Below are positions 41,992 to 50,551 of a stretch of DNA of 55,474 nucleotides, one piece after another (position 1 is the first letter of the stretch; every line of letters starts with the position of its first letter). The position numbers and the translations under genes were made by a program. Below the pieces are notes generated by a model. That model saw only the letters and a program-made list of their open reading frames with translations. It was not told where the DNA came from and did no database searches. The stretch is from the NCBI GenBank assembly GCA_016235545.1, contig JACRKB010000155.1, forward strand, positions 1 through 55,474, given 5' to 3'. This stretch comes from Verrucomicrobiota bacterium. Lineage in GTDB: Bacteria; Verrucomicrobiota; Verrucomicrobiia; Limisphaerales; SXTU01.

Positions 41992-43866
41992 ATGCGTTCC
42001 CGCTCTTCTCTTCAATGGCCCGGCCCGGCCTTCGCAGTCGGCTTCGCAGCGCTCACTTCCGCCCTTGCCCAGCCCATCGCGAAGCCGCTGCCTGCTGCTG
42101 CTGACCCGCACATCCGCGTGGAGATTTCCATCCCGCCGGCGCAGACCCATGTCATCGGCGACGCCACCCCGCTCGTCTGGCGCTTCACCAACACGTCCAC
42201 GCAGGCGCTCGCGTTCATGTGGGAGGGCTGCTGTCGCAACAACGGCAAGGTCGAGATGCGCCGCCAAGGCCCGCCGCCGCCCGCCGCCGGCATCGTGCCA
42301 TCGCACAGCGGCCCCGGCCCCGGCATCTACAGCCCCAAGTGCGACCACTGCAAGCAGACGCGCAAGCTCGGTGAAATCACTGTCGAATCCACCATCGCCG
42401 GCCCTGCGATCGCGCACCAGTTCGCGCGCGCGGTGAGGCTCGCGCCTGGGGCGGGGCAGGAATTCCCCACGCTTCTCTCCGACTGGGTGAGGGCCGAGTT
42501 CACCGGCGATTACAAGGTCCGCGCGCAGTATCTTGGCGTGCATCCCAAGCAGCGTCCGACGATGCCACGCGGTGTCGCGCTTTGGACTGGTCGCACCGCC
42601 AGCACGGTTCTCGATCTCAGCCTTCTCTCCGTCGCCGATTACCTCGCAGAGCGCGCGGCCCGCGAGGCGACGCGGCAAGTGCGGCTCGAACTCACCGGTC
42701 CGGCGAAGCTCGTCGCCTTCCAAGGCACGCCGTTGAAACTCAAGCTCACCAACACCAGCCGCGCGGAGTTGCGCCTCGACTGGCCCGCGTGCCTTGACCT
42801 TTGGATCGTCGCCAGCAACGGCGTGCGCGTCCTGCCCGCTTCCGAGCCACAGCTCGGCGCGGCAGAGACGCTTGTGATTCCGTCTGGCGGCGCGGTGGAG
42901 CGCGAGCTTGCGTTCAGCCATGAATTGCTCGTCGGCGAACCCTTCAGTGCCTACCAAGTTTTCGCCGACCTGCGGGAAATCACCAACGCCCTCCGCGTCC
43001 CGTCGAATCCCGTCGCCGTCACATGGCAGCTCGACCGCGATGCAGTGACGCGGCTTGTGCGGGACGCCGCCGACAAGCCGCTCACAGGCGCGCGCAACGC
43101 CCCGCTCAAGCTGCTGCGCATCTACCTCGGCGAAATCGCCGACCCGCTCCGCGCGGTGGACATCGCCGCGCTTTCCCCGGCCGCCGCAAAGCTCACCACC
43201 GATCTCCGCACGTCCGCCGGATTGAAGAAACTTGCGCCCAAGCCGGGCCGCGTGGACTTGAGCCTGAGCATCACGCCGGACGGCAAGTTTCAGTTCAATG
43301 AGGCCGCCGTCGCCGCTGCCTTCGCGGACCGCGCGCTGCCGGCGGCCGGGCAGCTTCGCGCCGTGCTCGCGCTGCGGCATCATCTCGGCTGGGACGTGGG
43401 TGTGGGTTTGAAGCCGGAGCCCGCGACGCCGCTGCGGCACATCGTCGCCGCGCTCGACGCGATTTCCCCGTTGCAGGCAGACCTCGCCGCCACGCCGTCC
43501 ACGCCGGTCTTCAACGCGGACTCGACAGCCTTCAGCACCGTGAGTTTCCAGCGCGCGGTCATTCCGGCGAACTGGTTGGTGCGCGTTTCCAAAAATGCCG
43601 GCACTGTAACACTTGCCGCCGCCCGCCGCCTGCCGGACCCGCAGCGCCCCGGCGTCGAGGTGATGTTCAGCGAGGCGGAGATTGGTCGGGCCAGATTCAC
43701 GGACCTTCCCGGCGCTGCGGCGCTTGCAGCACTCCTCGCCGATCGGCAGCTCACTGCTCCCCGTCTGCTCGTGCTGGCCGCGCCCGATCTGCGATGGGGC
43801 GAGCTGACCGCTCCGCTAGGCCCGCTGATAAATCGCAGCCTCCCCTTCGACCTCTTGGTGCAGTAG
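41992..43866 (+). CDS. Exported protein of unknown function
   Basis: 624 residues, not recognised. A signal-like N-terminus (MRSRSSLQWPGPAFAVGFAA then LTSALAQP) is followed by what look like two beta-sandwich domains with Ig- or BsuPI-like wording: TPLVWRFTNTSTQALAFMWE near 55 and TPLKLKLTNTSRAELRLDWP near 240. Cys residues near 83-84 and 117-120 (CC, CDHC) could bind metal or form disulfides. From about residue 345 the protein is mostly helical with DGKFQFNEAAVAAAFADRAL. The ATG at 41992 is chosen because the signal peptide begins there; an earlier in-frame start at 41914 overlaps the terminator region. No operon partner is seen. Confidence 0.75.
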   Translation: MRSRSSLQWPGPAFAVGFAALTSALAQPIAKPLPAAADPHIRVEISIPPAQTHVIGDATPLVWRFTNTSTQALAFMWEGCCRNNGKVEMRRQGPPPPAAGIVPSHSGPGPGIYSPKCDHCKQTRKLGEITVESTIAGPAIAHQFARAVRLAPGAGQEFPTLLSDWVRAEFTGDYKVRAQYLGVHPKQRPTMPRGVALWTGRTASTVLDLSLLSVADYLAERAAREATRQVRLELTGPAKLVAFQGTPLKLKLTNTSRAELRLDWPACLDLWIVASNGVRVLPASEPQLGAAETLVIPSGGAVERELAFSHELLVGEPFSAYQVFADLREITNALRVPSNPVAVTWQLDRDAVTRLVRDAADKPLTGARNAPLKLLRIYLGEIADPLRAVDIAALSPAAAKLTTDLRTSAGLKKLAPKPGRVDLSLSITPDGKFQFNEAAVAAAFADRALPAAGQLRAVLALRHHLGWDVGVGLKPEPATPLRHIVAALDAISPLQADLAATPSTPVFNADSTAFSTVSFQRAVIPANWLVRVSKNAGTVTLAAARRLPDPQRPGVEVMFSEAEIGRARFTDLPGAAALAALLADRQLTAPRLLVLAAPDLRWGELTAPLGPLINRSLPFDLLVQ

Positions 43867-43919
43867 CCGCCGGAGCGTGGCACCCCGGGCCGTAGGGTGT
43901 GGCTCGTGCGAGGGTTGCA

Positions 43920-44088
43920 CCCAAACTCCGAATTTCAGCCGCGAAAAGGCGCGAAGAACACAAAGGAGCGGAGCAGGGGATGGCTTGAGCCGGGACTATT
44001 TCCATCCGACTCGTTCTCCTGCAATAAACTTGGCTTTGCGCTCTTTGGGCCCATTCGCGGCCAACCTCGGAAATCGGGTTTATGCCAG
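43920..44088. repeat. Hairpin element, family B (copy B5)
   Basis: Begins CCAAACTCCGAATTTCAGCC and ends CGGAAATCGGGTTTATGCC. It aligns with B1 (28911-29081) through AACACAAAGGAG, GGGGATG-CTTGAGC-GGGACT, CTCCTG, AAACTTGGCTTTG and CTCTTTG. It lies between convergent genes. Confidence 0.75.
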
Positions 44089-44109
44089 ACACTTGGCGTA
44101 GTTGGTATG

Positions 44110-44143
44110 ACTTCGGAGTTCGGGATCACCTTTCACCTTTCAA
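44110..44143. repeat. Element end motif and heptamer tract CACCTTT
   Basis: CTTCGGAGTTCGGG (the end motif of families B and F) is followed by CACCTTT, CACCTTT, CAACTCA next to the ffh stop codon. Confidence 0.6.
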
Positions 44144-44154
44144 CTCACGGAGCC

Positions 44155-45489
44155 TCACCTCATCCCCGGCATCCCGCCCATCCGGCCCATCATCTTCGAG
44201 AACTTCCCCATCTTCTTCATCATCTGCTGCATCTGCCCGAACTGCTGGAGGAGCGTGTTGACCTCGGTGACGGTCACGCCGCTGCCTTTGGCGATGCGCA
44301 TCCGGCGCTTGGCGTTGAGCAAATTCACGTTGCGTCGCTCCGTCAAGGTCATCGCGCAGATGATGCCTTCCTTGCGGCGGAAATCCTTCTCGGCCTTGCC
44401 GAAGTCCGTGCCCTTGGCCATCTCCGCGCCGCCGGGCAGCATGCCCATGATCCCTTCCAGCGGCCCCATCTTCTTCATCTCGCGGAGCTGCATCAGAAAG
44501 TCCTCCAGCGTGAACTGGCCTTTCCGCATCTTCTCCTCCAGCGCCATCGCGGAGTCCTGGTCAATCCGCTCGGCGGCCTTCTCGACGAGCGACACCACGT
44601 CGCCCATGCCCAGGATGCGCTGCGCCATGCGCTCGGGGTGGAACGGCTCGAAGTCGTCGAGCTGCTCGCCCACGCCCATGAACTTGATGGGCTTGCCGGT
44701 GACTTCGCGCAGGCTCAAGGCCGCACCACCGCGCGCGTCGCCATCGAGCTTGGTGAGGATGGAGCCGGTGAGGTTGAGGGCCTGGTCGAAGTGAGTGGCG
44801 ACGTTGACGGCTTCCTGGCCGGTGGCAGCGTCGAGCACGAGGAGAATTTCCTGCGGCTGGATGAGGTCGCGCAGCCGCACCAGCTCTTGCACGAGCACCT
44901 CGTCAATTTGCAGGCGGCCTGCGGTGTCGAAGATGATGACGTTGCGGCTGGTGAGCTTGGCGAGCTGCTGGGCGTCGCGGGCGATCTTGAGCACGTCGGT
45001 CTCGCCGCGCTTGAGGAAGACGGGGACTTCGAGCTGCTTGCCGAGGGTTTCGAGCTGGTCCATCGCGGCGGGTCGATAGACGTCGCACCCGACGAGGAGG
45101 GGCTGGCGACCCTGCTTCTTGAGCCAGCTGGCGAGCTTGCCGGAGCTGGTCGTCTTGCCGGAGCCGTGGAGACCGACCATGAGGATGCACGTCGGGCTGG
45201 AGCTCAGATTGAGGCCGGCGTTTTGCGAGCCGAGCAGCGTGACCAGCTCGTCGCTGATGAGTTTGATGATCTGCTGGCCGGGATGGATGCTCTGGATGAC
45301 CTGCTGGCCGAGGGCCTTCTCCTTCACGCGCTCGATGAAGTCGCGCGCGACCTTGAAATTCACGTCGGCGTCCAGCAGCGCCACGCGCACGTCGCGAAGG
45401 GAGTCGCTGACGTTGGACTCGGAGATCTTGCCGAGGCCGCGGAGGTTGCGGAAGACGTTCTGGAGCTTGCCCGAGAGCGAATCAAACAT
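44155..45489 (-). CDS. ffh: Signal recognition particle protein Ffh
   Basis: 444 residues, the usual length. Ffh binds signal sequences on the ribosome and docks with FtsY for co-translational membrane targeting. N domain: MFDSLSGKLQNVFRNLRGLG; G domain: GLHGSGKTT (P-loop, near 108), DVYRPAAMDQL, DTAGRL near 190 and TKLDGDARGG near 248; M domain: Met-rich C-terminus (FGQMQQMMKKMGKFSKMMGR). The ATG at 45489 gives the standard N-terminus; the frame stays open further upstream but only because it overlaps xylA on the other strand. The gene is divergent from xylA. SRP RNA was not found in the window. Confidence 0.97.
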   Translation of the reverse strand: MFDSLSGKLQNVFRNLRGLGKISESNVSDSLRDVRVALLDADVNFKVARDFIERVKEKALGQQVIQSIHPGQQIIKLISDELVTLLGSQNAGLNLSSSPTCILMVGLHGSGKTTSSGKLASWLKKQGRQPLLVGCDVYRPAAMDQLETLGKQLEVPVFLKRGETDVLKIARDAQQLAKLTSRNVIIFDTAGRLQIDEVLVQELVRLRDLIQPQEILLVLDAATGQEAVNVATHFDQALNLTGSILTKLDGDARGGAALSLREVTGKPIKFMGVGEQLDDFEPFHPERMAQRILGMGDVVSLVEKAAERIDQDSAMALEEKMRKGQFTLEDFLMQLREMKKMGPLEGIMGMLPGGAEMAKGTDFGKAEKDFRRKEGIICAMTLTERRNVNLLNAKRRMRIAKGSGVTVTEVNTLLQQFGQMQQMMKKMGKFSKMMGRMGGMPGMR

Positions 45490-45639
45490 GGGGGTGGAAT
45501 CTAGGAAGCGGCGGAAAAACTGCCAGCCCTTTCGCAGCCGGGAATGCAAGGCAGTCCGGGCTTGCACGGCCTGTGCGATTCCCTTAGCACTCCCGCCGCT
45601 CGCACTGTTGCTGCGGGCCGACAACACACCACGACGCTT

Positions 45640-46947
45640 ATGGCCGCATTCTCCACCATCCCCAAAATCTCCTACGAAGGACCGCAGTCCAAGAACGCGC
45701 TCGCCTTCAAACACTATGACGCCAAGGCCGTCATCGAGGGCAAGACGATGGCCGAGCACCTGCGCTTCTCCGTCGTGTATTGGCACACCATGTGTGGCCA
45801 GGGCGCGGACATGTTCGGCTGGGGCACGGCCGTCCGCCCGTGGGAAGCCGGCCTCTCCGGCCTCGACCTCGCCAAGGCCCGCGTGCCTGTCTTCTTCGAG
45901 ATTTGTGAGAAGCTCGGCGCGCCCTACTACGCCTTCCACGACCGCGACGTCGCCCCGCACGGCGCGAACCTCAAGCAGTCGAACCAGTGGCTCGACACCA
46001 TCACCAAGCTCCTCAAGGCCCAGCAGAAGAAGACCGGCGTGAAGCTGCTCTGGGGCACCGCGCAGCTCTTCGCTCACCCTCGTTACGCGCACGGAGCCGC
46101 CACGAGTTGCGACGCCAACGCATTCGCCTACGGAGCCGCGCAGGTGAAGAAGGCGCTCGAAGTCACCCACGAGCTCGGCGGCGAAGGCTACACCTTTTGG
46201 GGCGGACGCGAGGGCTACTCGACGCTCTGGAACACCGACATGAAGCGCGAGCTGGAGCACCTTGCCAAGTTCCTGCACATGGCCGTGGCCTACAAAAAGG
46301 AAATCGGCTTCAAGGGCCAGTTCTACATCGAGCCGAAACCGAAGGAACCCACCAAGCACCAATACGACTCTGACGCCGCCGCGTGCCTGAACTTCCTCCG
46401 CGAATACGACCTCATGGACCATCTCAAGCTCAACCTTGAGACCAACCACGCCACGCTCGCCGGCCACTCCATGCACCACGAGCTGGAAGTCGCGGGCGCA
46501 GCGGGCGCGCTCGGCTCCATTGACGCGAACACAGGCGACCTGATGCTCGGCTGGGACACCGACCAGTTTCCGACGGACATCTACCTCACCACGCAGTGCA
46601 TGTTGAGCGTCTTGAAATACGGTGGCCTGAAGTCGGGCGGCGTGAACTTCGACGCCAAGGTGCGCCGCGAGAGCTTCGAGCCGGTGGACCTCTTCCACGC
46701 GCACATCGGCGGCATGGACGCCTTCGCGCGCGGCTTGAAAATCGCCGCTGCCATTCGCGCGGATGGACGCCTGGACGCCTTCGTGAAGAACCGCTACCGC
46801 ACCTGGGACAGCGGCCTCGGACGCGACATCGAGAGGGGCAAAGTCGGCTTCAAGCAGCTCGAAGCCCACACGCTCAAGCACGGCGAGCCGAAGCTGGAAA
46901 GCGGCCGGCAGGAGTTCTTGGAGAACTTGATCAACGAGTTTGTCTGA
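45640..46947 (+). CDS. xylA: Xylose isomerase
   Basis: 435 residues, class II length. It interconverts D-xylose and D-xylulose (and glucose/fructose) using two divalent metals. Motifs: [11 protein letters not shown] near 65, [13 protein letters not shown] near 96-108 (catalytic His and Asp), [13 protein letters not shown] near 187, [16 protein letters not shown] near 228-243 (metal-bridging Glu and Lys), [13 protein letters not shown] near 270, and [10 protein letters not shown] near 305 (metal ligands). ATG 45640 gives the usual opening [13 protein letters not shown]. No xylulokinase or sugar transporter is nearby, so pentose use may be encoded elsewhere. Confidence 0.97.
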   Translation: MAAFSTIPKISYEGPQSKNALAFKHYDAKAVIEGKTMAEHLRFSVVYWHTMCGQGADMFGWGTAVRPWEAGLSGLDLAKARVPVFFEICEKLGAPYYAFHDRDVAPHGANLKQSNQWLDTITKLLKAQQKKTGVKLLWGTAQLFAHPRYAHGAATSCDANAFAYGAAQVKKALEVTHELGGEGYTFWGGREGYSTLWNTDMKRELEHLAKFLHMAVAYKKEIGFKGQFYIEPKPKEPTKHQYDSDAAACLNFLREYDLMDHLKLNLETNHATLAGHSMHHELEVAGAAGALGSIDANTGDLMLGWDTDQFPTDIYLTTQCMLSVLKYGGLKSGGVNFDAKVRRESFEPVDLFHAHIGGMDAFARGLKIAAAIRADGRLDAFVKNRYRTWDSGLGRDIERGKVGFKQLEAHTLKHGEPKLESGRQEFLENLINEFV

Positions 46948-46995
46948 GACCGGACTCGGCTGTAGCCCAAAGGCCCGCCCCTTCGGGGTCTTGGA

Positions 46996-47643
46996 TCACT
47001 GCCCAAGCCGCCGAACCAATTCCCCGCAAAGGGCCGCCTTCGTGGCGCACTCCATCACAACGGTTTCCTTGTCGCACAGGGTGAAACCATCACCTGCAGC
47101 CCGACCATTCAGCACGCAGAAGTCCGTGCGGGCTTCCGTGAATTGACGCCGGACGCTGGCCAACGCCTCCTCGCGACTGCCAGACAGCTCGTATTTCCAA
47201 CCCACCAGCAGGCTGCTTGGGAAGAGCCTCCGCAGCTCGCAAATCACCTTCGCCGCCGGCTCAAGGTGAATCGTCAGCGCTCCGTCGCGGCTGGCAAGCT
47301 TCGCGGACCGGCACGCGTTGCCCGCCTCGTCGCGCACAGCAGCGACGCGGAAGTCGCACAACGCGGCGGCGTGGAACACGGCCCCGATGTCGTGCGCCGT
47401 GCTGTGCTCGCGGAGCAGAGCGAGCAAATCGTCATTCGTGTCGAAGCGGCGGACGTGACAGCGAGGGCCGGATGCCGGGCCGGCGTGAGTTGCGCCGCTG
47501 CCTTTGAGGCAACAGACCTGGTGGCCGGCGGCGGCGAGCTGCTCTGCGAGCAGCGCGCCAAGTTCGCCCGTGGAGAAATTGGTGAGCCGCCGAACCTCGT
47601 CAACCGGCTCGAAGCTCGGCCCGCAGGTGACGATGACTTTCAT
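46996..47643 (-). CDS. Phosphopantothenoylcysteine synthetase (CoaB)-like protein
   Basis: 215 residues. It resembles the C-terminal CoaB half of Dfp proteins, which joins 4'-phosphopantothenate and cysteine in coenzyme A synthesis: VIVTCGPSFEPVDEVRRLTN near residues 3-22 matches the family pattern of a nucleotide loop followed by EPxDxVRxxxN, then FSTGELGALLAEQLAAAGH, AVFHAAALCDFRVA near 93-106, and SLLVGWKYEL near 148 (the usual VGFxxE segment). The CoaC flavin decarboxylase half is absent, so this is either a split CoaB or a related enzyme. ATG 47643 is preferred over a TTG two codons earlier. It converges on xylA. Confidence 0.8.
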   Translation of the reverse strand: MKVIVTCGPSFEPVDEVRRLTNFSTGELGALLAEQLAAAGHQVCCLKGSGATHAGPASGPRCHVRRFDTNDDLLALLREHSTAHDIGAVFHAAALCDFRVAAVRDEAGNACRSAKLASRDGALTIHLEPAAKVICELRRLFPSSLLVGWKYELSGSREEALASVRRQFTEARTDFCVLNGRAAGDGFTLCDKETVVMECATKAALCGELVRRLGQ

Positions 47644-47671
47644 GTGCAACCGGGCGCAAGCAGACGAGGCG

Positions 47672-48199
47672 TTACTTCGCGCTTAGCTCGGCCACTTTCG
47701 CCTTGAGCTTCTCGAACGGCACGCGGTCGCCGTTGTTCTTGCCGACATGGCGGAAGACCTCCTTGCCGTCCGGCCCGAGGAGCACGAGCGCGGGATAATG
47801 GACGACCTGCCCGTGGAACTTGTAGCCGTCGGGGATGCTGAACTGCTTCGCGAGCTTCGCGTCGGCATCGCGGTGGATTGGGAACTTCGCGAGCGCATCG
47901 CCGGAAATATTGCCGGCCCAGCCCTTGATTTCAGCCTCGGAGTCGGGCTTGAGGAAGACCTGCACAACATTGGGAAGCGTCGCGGCCTTGGTCTGATAAT
48001 CGCGCGTGTGGCGCAGACAGACAGGGCACTCAGTCTTCAGCAGGAAATGGAGCGCGACGAATTTGCCTTTCGCATCCGCCAGCGTGAACGCGCCCGCGCC
48101 GGTTGCGGAGGGGACTGTGAAGTTGTCGGGATTTGCGGCCACAGCAGACAAGCCGAGGCCGAGAGCGAGGGAGAATGCGAGCAACTGGATTTGTTTCAT
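47672..48199 (-). CDS. Exported redoxin / AhpC-TSA-like protein
   Basis: 175 residues. A signal peptide (MKQIQLLAFSLALGLGLSAV then AAN) is followed by a thioredoxin-fold peroxiredoxin-like domain: FTLADAKGKFVALHFLLKTE, CPVC at about 58-61 (the CxxC active site, in the position of the peroxidatic Cys), NVVQVFLKPDSEAEI and HYPALVLLGPDGKEVFRHVG (cis-Pro loop and strand). It probably acts in periplasmic thiol or peroxide chemistry. ATG 48199 starts the signal peptide. It lies 28 bp upstream of the CoaB-like gene on the same strand. Confidence 0.87.
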   Translation of the reverse strand: MKQIQLLAFSLALGLGLSAVAANPDNFTVPSATGAGAFTLADAKGKFVALHFLLKTECPVCLRHTRDYQTKAATLPNVVQVFLKPDSEAEIKGWAGNISGDALAKFPIHRDADAKLAKQFSIPDGYKFHGQVVHYPALVLLGPDGKEVFRHVGKNNGDRVPFEKLKAKVAELSAK

Positions 48200-48646
48200 G
48201 CGGCGTGATTAGGCGAAGCCTCGAGAAACATACAGGCAAAAATGAAGCGAGCGCCGTTCATAAGCAGAGGCACACGCAAGAGCTCCAAAAGGCGTGCTTC
48301 GATAACAACCGGTGCGTGCCAGTTTGTCGAAGTTCATGGGGACGGCAGTGCCGGCCCCCCTGTCAATCGGGCAAAGGGCAGCGACCGCAGAACTGAGCGA
48401 TGCAATGGAGACGCGATACGCGCGGCTTTCTGGCTGCAGATACATCCCGGCACTCGAAGCACACTTTGTCATTTCTTGCGCTGCCAGCGCGAGGCTCTGT
48501 TCGGTTCGTCTTCATCGAGCCCCTCAAACCGCGACCATCGCCCGGCGAGCGCACCGTTCTGCGGCCAGAAGCCCGCGCTCCAACTGCACCGGCTGCGAAG
48601 GGCAGCGCTGCCGTCGAGGCGTTGCATCAGCAAGGGGGCCGCCAAG
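48200..48646. other. Gene-free stretch with no recognised feature
   Basis: About 450 bp. Base composition is more even than its neighbours. Short open frames on both strands (one of 87 codons at 48472-48209 on the minus strand) have no recognisable product, no ribosome site and atypical residues, so none is annotated. No tRNA, hairpin repeat or clear promoter is seen. Confidence 0.45.
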
Positions 48647-49009
48647 CTAGAGCTTGATGATCAGGCTGTAGGTGAGGACGCCTTGGACACCCTCGCGTTG
48701 GGCCTGCAACACCAGCTTTCCCCCCAATCTCAGGGCTGTTCCTTTCAGCCTTTCCTTCGGCTTCTTGGCGTGACGCGCGAGCGGGTGCGAGACGTGGACG
48801 GTGGTCTTCCCGGCACCTTTGGTGTTGAGGATGTGGGCGATGGTGAAACCCGACCCGAGCGCGACACACGCGCTGTTCTTGGAAGGGATTATGGTTTCGC
48901 CTGGTTTGACTTTGCCACCAGAGGTCGCGGGTCGCCGGGTGCCGTCCACGGCCTCGATGACCATGCTGCCAAGGAGACGGTCAATGATGACTGGAACTTC
49001 TTTGCTCAT
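48647..49009 (-). CDS. Small protein of unknown function in the cyclase operon
   Basis: 120 residues, not recognised, without a signal peptide or membrane segment. The middle GGKVKPGETIIPSKNSACVA then LGSGFTIAHI has the wording of a FecR-like beta-sandwich (a high-threshold phrase followed by a G-S-G turn), which is only a hint. The second half is basic (HPLARHAKKPKERLKG) and ends in LTYSLIIKL. It is the last gene of a minus-strand group with a CHASE2 cyclase, a glycosyltransferase-like gene and a 122-residue protein, 35 bp after the latter. Confidence 0.65.
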   Translation of the reverse strand: MSKEVPVIIDRLLGSMVIEAVDGTRRPATSGGKVKPGETIIPSKNSACVALGSGFTIAHILNTKGAGKTTVHVSHPLARHAKKPKERLKGTALRLGGKLVLQAQREGVQGVLTYSLIIKL

Positions 49010-49044
49010 AGGAATGAGGGTTCAAAGGTTGTAAAAGGAGTTGT

Positions 49045-49413
49045 TCAGCCACGAATGGTGAAAACATCGCTGTCAGCGAAGTTCAAAGTGGTATCAGTCA
49101 GCCCAGTGACATCGTTGTAATACTCGTCCACGGAGGAAACCTCGTCGTAGTTGACCTCGATGACCACATGTCCGCCGGGTGGACCTTCGGAGAAACTGGC
49201 GATGACAGCGTCCCCATTGCTTGCGTTCAAGATCGAGCCATTGGCCCCCTGTGCGGCTAGGATGAGATCCTCGTCCAAGATCGCGCCGCCTTCGCCGACA
49301 TCCCGGGGGTTTGTTACCGGGGTTACGGGCGGTGGCTTCGGGGCGTTGGGCTGCACCTTCATCTTGTCGTTGTTGGCCGGGTTGGTTACCGGACCCATCT
49401 TCATTGTTGGCAT
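49045..49413 (-). CDS. Small Pro-rich protein of unknown function in the cyclase operon
   Basis: 122 residues, not recognised, no signal peptide. Residues 1-38 are Pro/Asn/Lys-rich and carry PVTNP twice (near 8 and 33). Residues 40-122 are acidic and look like a small beta domain: ILDEDLILAAQGANGSILNA, GGHVVIEVNYDEV, and an end TLNFADSDVFTIRG. It has AAGGA about eight bases before the ATG. It sits 37 bp after the glycosyltransferase-like gene and before the 120-residue gene. It could be a peptide or small protein substrate of that neighbour, but no modification site is evident. Confidence 0.65.
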   Translation of the reverse strand: MPTMKMGPVTNPANNDKMKVQPNAPKPPPVTPVTNPRDVGEGGAILDEDLILAAQGANGSILNASNGDAVIASFSEGPPGGHVVIEVNYDEVSSVDEYYNDVTGLTDTTLNFADSDVFTIRG

Positions 49414-49450
49414 GATGTTTTCCTTATGTGTTGGGCACGCTTCCGTCGCG

Positions 49451-50551
49451 CTACAGGAGCCGGGCGAGTGGTATCAGTTTCACACCCGCCTGACCCTTCA
49501 CCCCCGCTGTTTCGCCTGGCAACAAAAGCGTGCCGCTGGTTGCGTTTCGTTTTGCAGGGGTGTGGGCGTCGGTGACCGTGATAGGCGCGTCGCAATTGCC
49601 GATCAAGAAGAATCCTTCGACCTTTCCGCGATACGGCGGATGCTGTCGCCAGTCCACCTCGCGTCGTGGGTTCACGGGCTGCGGTTCGGCGAGCTTCCAG
49701 TGGAGGAGCGTGTCGCGGGCCTCGGGGAATTCCTTCAGCGTGTGCGCGATGAGATGGTTGACGTAAGCGGTGCGGGCGGCCGCGCTGTAGAGGAAGTTCC
49801 GTTTGCCCAGCCAGAGGTGCGAGCAGAGCGGGTTGCGCGCGAGGCCGTTCTTCCACTGGTTGAGCCGGCCGATCGGTTTCACACGCAGGCCCAGCCTGGC
49901 CATGCAAAGAGGCAGCAGGCGCTGATCGAGGAAGAGCGGCGCTCGCCGGGTGCGTGGCAGGTCCGTTTCCTCGGGATGGTCCCGCAGCCATGCGGAATAC
50001 TCGGACATAAAGCGCAGCGCCTCGCCGGAGAAGCTGCGCGTGACCGCCGGTGAGGGGAAGGAGACGACGCCCAGATTGACCGGCTGCAAGCGCCAGTTCC
50101 AGTCGCGCCCCGCAAATCCGAAGCGCCCGAAGTCTGCCCGGTTGCTCGCGTAGGAAACCCAGCGGCGGTCCTCGTGATGCAGCGCCATCACCGGAGCGGT
50201 GGGCCGGAGCGGCTGCCAGAGGATCGCGTCCGTGTCCACACTGGCAAAGGGGCCGTCCATCAGCCCGAACGCAAACATCCGGCCCGCCGTCCAGAAAACC
50301 TTCGGGTGAATGTCTGCAGGAGTGTCGTCCAGTGCGGTGGAGACGCCACCGTGGTAAATCCAGTCCAGCCCGGTGCGCTGGAGGAAGCGCCGCCCGCGCG
50401 TGTCCGTCAGCATTTTGATCCGCCCGTGACGGCGGGCTTCCAGCGCGCTGACGAGCCAGGTGAGCGCCTCGAAGTCTTGGAGGACGATGTCCTTTTCCCC
50501 GCCGCTGGCGTCCTGCTTCGGGCGCGTCCAGAAGCTGTGCAGATAGGTCAT
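49451..50551 (-). CDS. Glycosyltransferase-like protein (GT-A-type DxD)
   Basis: 366 residues, soluble. The start MTYLHSFWTRPKQDASGG, then ALTWLVSALEARRHGRIKML and GPFASVDTDAILWQPL (DTD at 106-108), resembles families of uncharacterised proteins with a GT-A-like nucleotide-sugar fold, possibly DUF6734; a real hit was not tested. Later parts are WNWRLQPVNLGVVSFPSPAV and FLDQRLLPLCMARLGLRVKP. It ends in LLPGETAGVKGQAGV. ATG 50551 overlaps the cyclase stop codon (ATGA), so translation is probably coupled. Donor and acceptor are unknown; the adjacent 122-residue protein is a candidate partner. Confidence 0.72.
   Translation of the reverse strand: MTYLHSFWTRPKQDASGGEKDIVLQDFEALTWLVSALEARRHGRIKMLTDTRGRRFLQRTGLDWIYHGGVSTALDDTPADIHPKVFWTAGRMFAFGLMDGPFASVDTDAILWQPLRPTAPVMALHHEDRRWVSYASNRADFGRFGFAGRDWNWRLQPVNLGVVSFPSPAVTRSFSGEALRFMSEYSAWLRDHPEETDLPRTRRAPLFLDQRLLPLCMARLGLRVKPIGRLNQWKNGLARNPLCSHLWLGKRNFLYSAAARTAYVNHLIAHTLKEFPEARDTLLHWKLAEPQPVNPRREVDWRQHPPYRGKVEGFFLIGNCDAPITVTDAHTPAKRNATSGTLLLPGETAGVKGQAGVKLIPLARLL

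Noticed and set aside
45490-46881. Upstream extension of ffh to 908 codons
   Set aside because: The extension is antisense to xylA; Ffh starts at the conserved MFDSLSGKLQ at 45489.
48209-48472. 87-codon minus-strand frame
   Set aside because: No ribosome site, no similarity, unusual composition (many Cys, Ser, Ala), and the matching + strand frames are equally plausible, so it is not supported.
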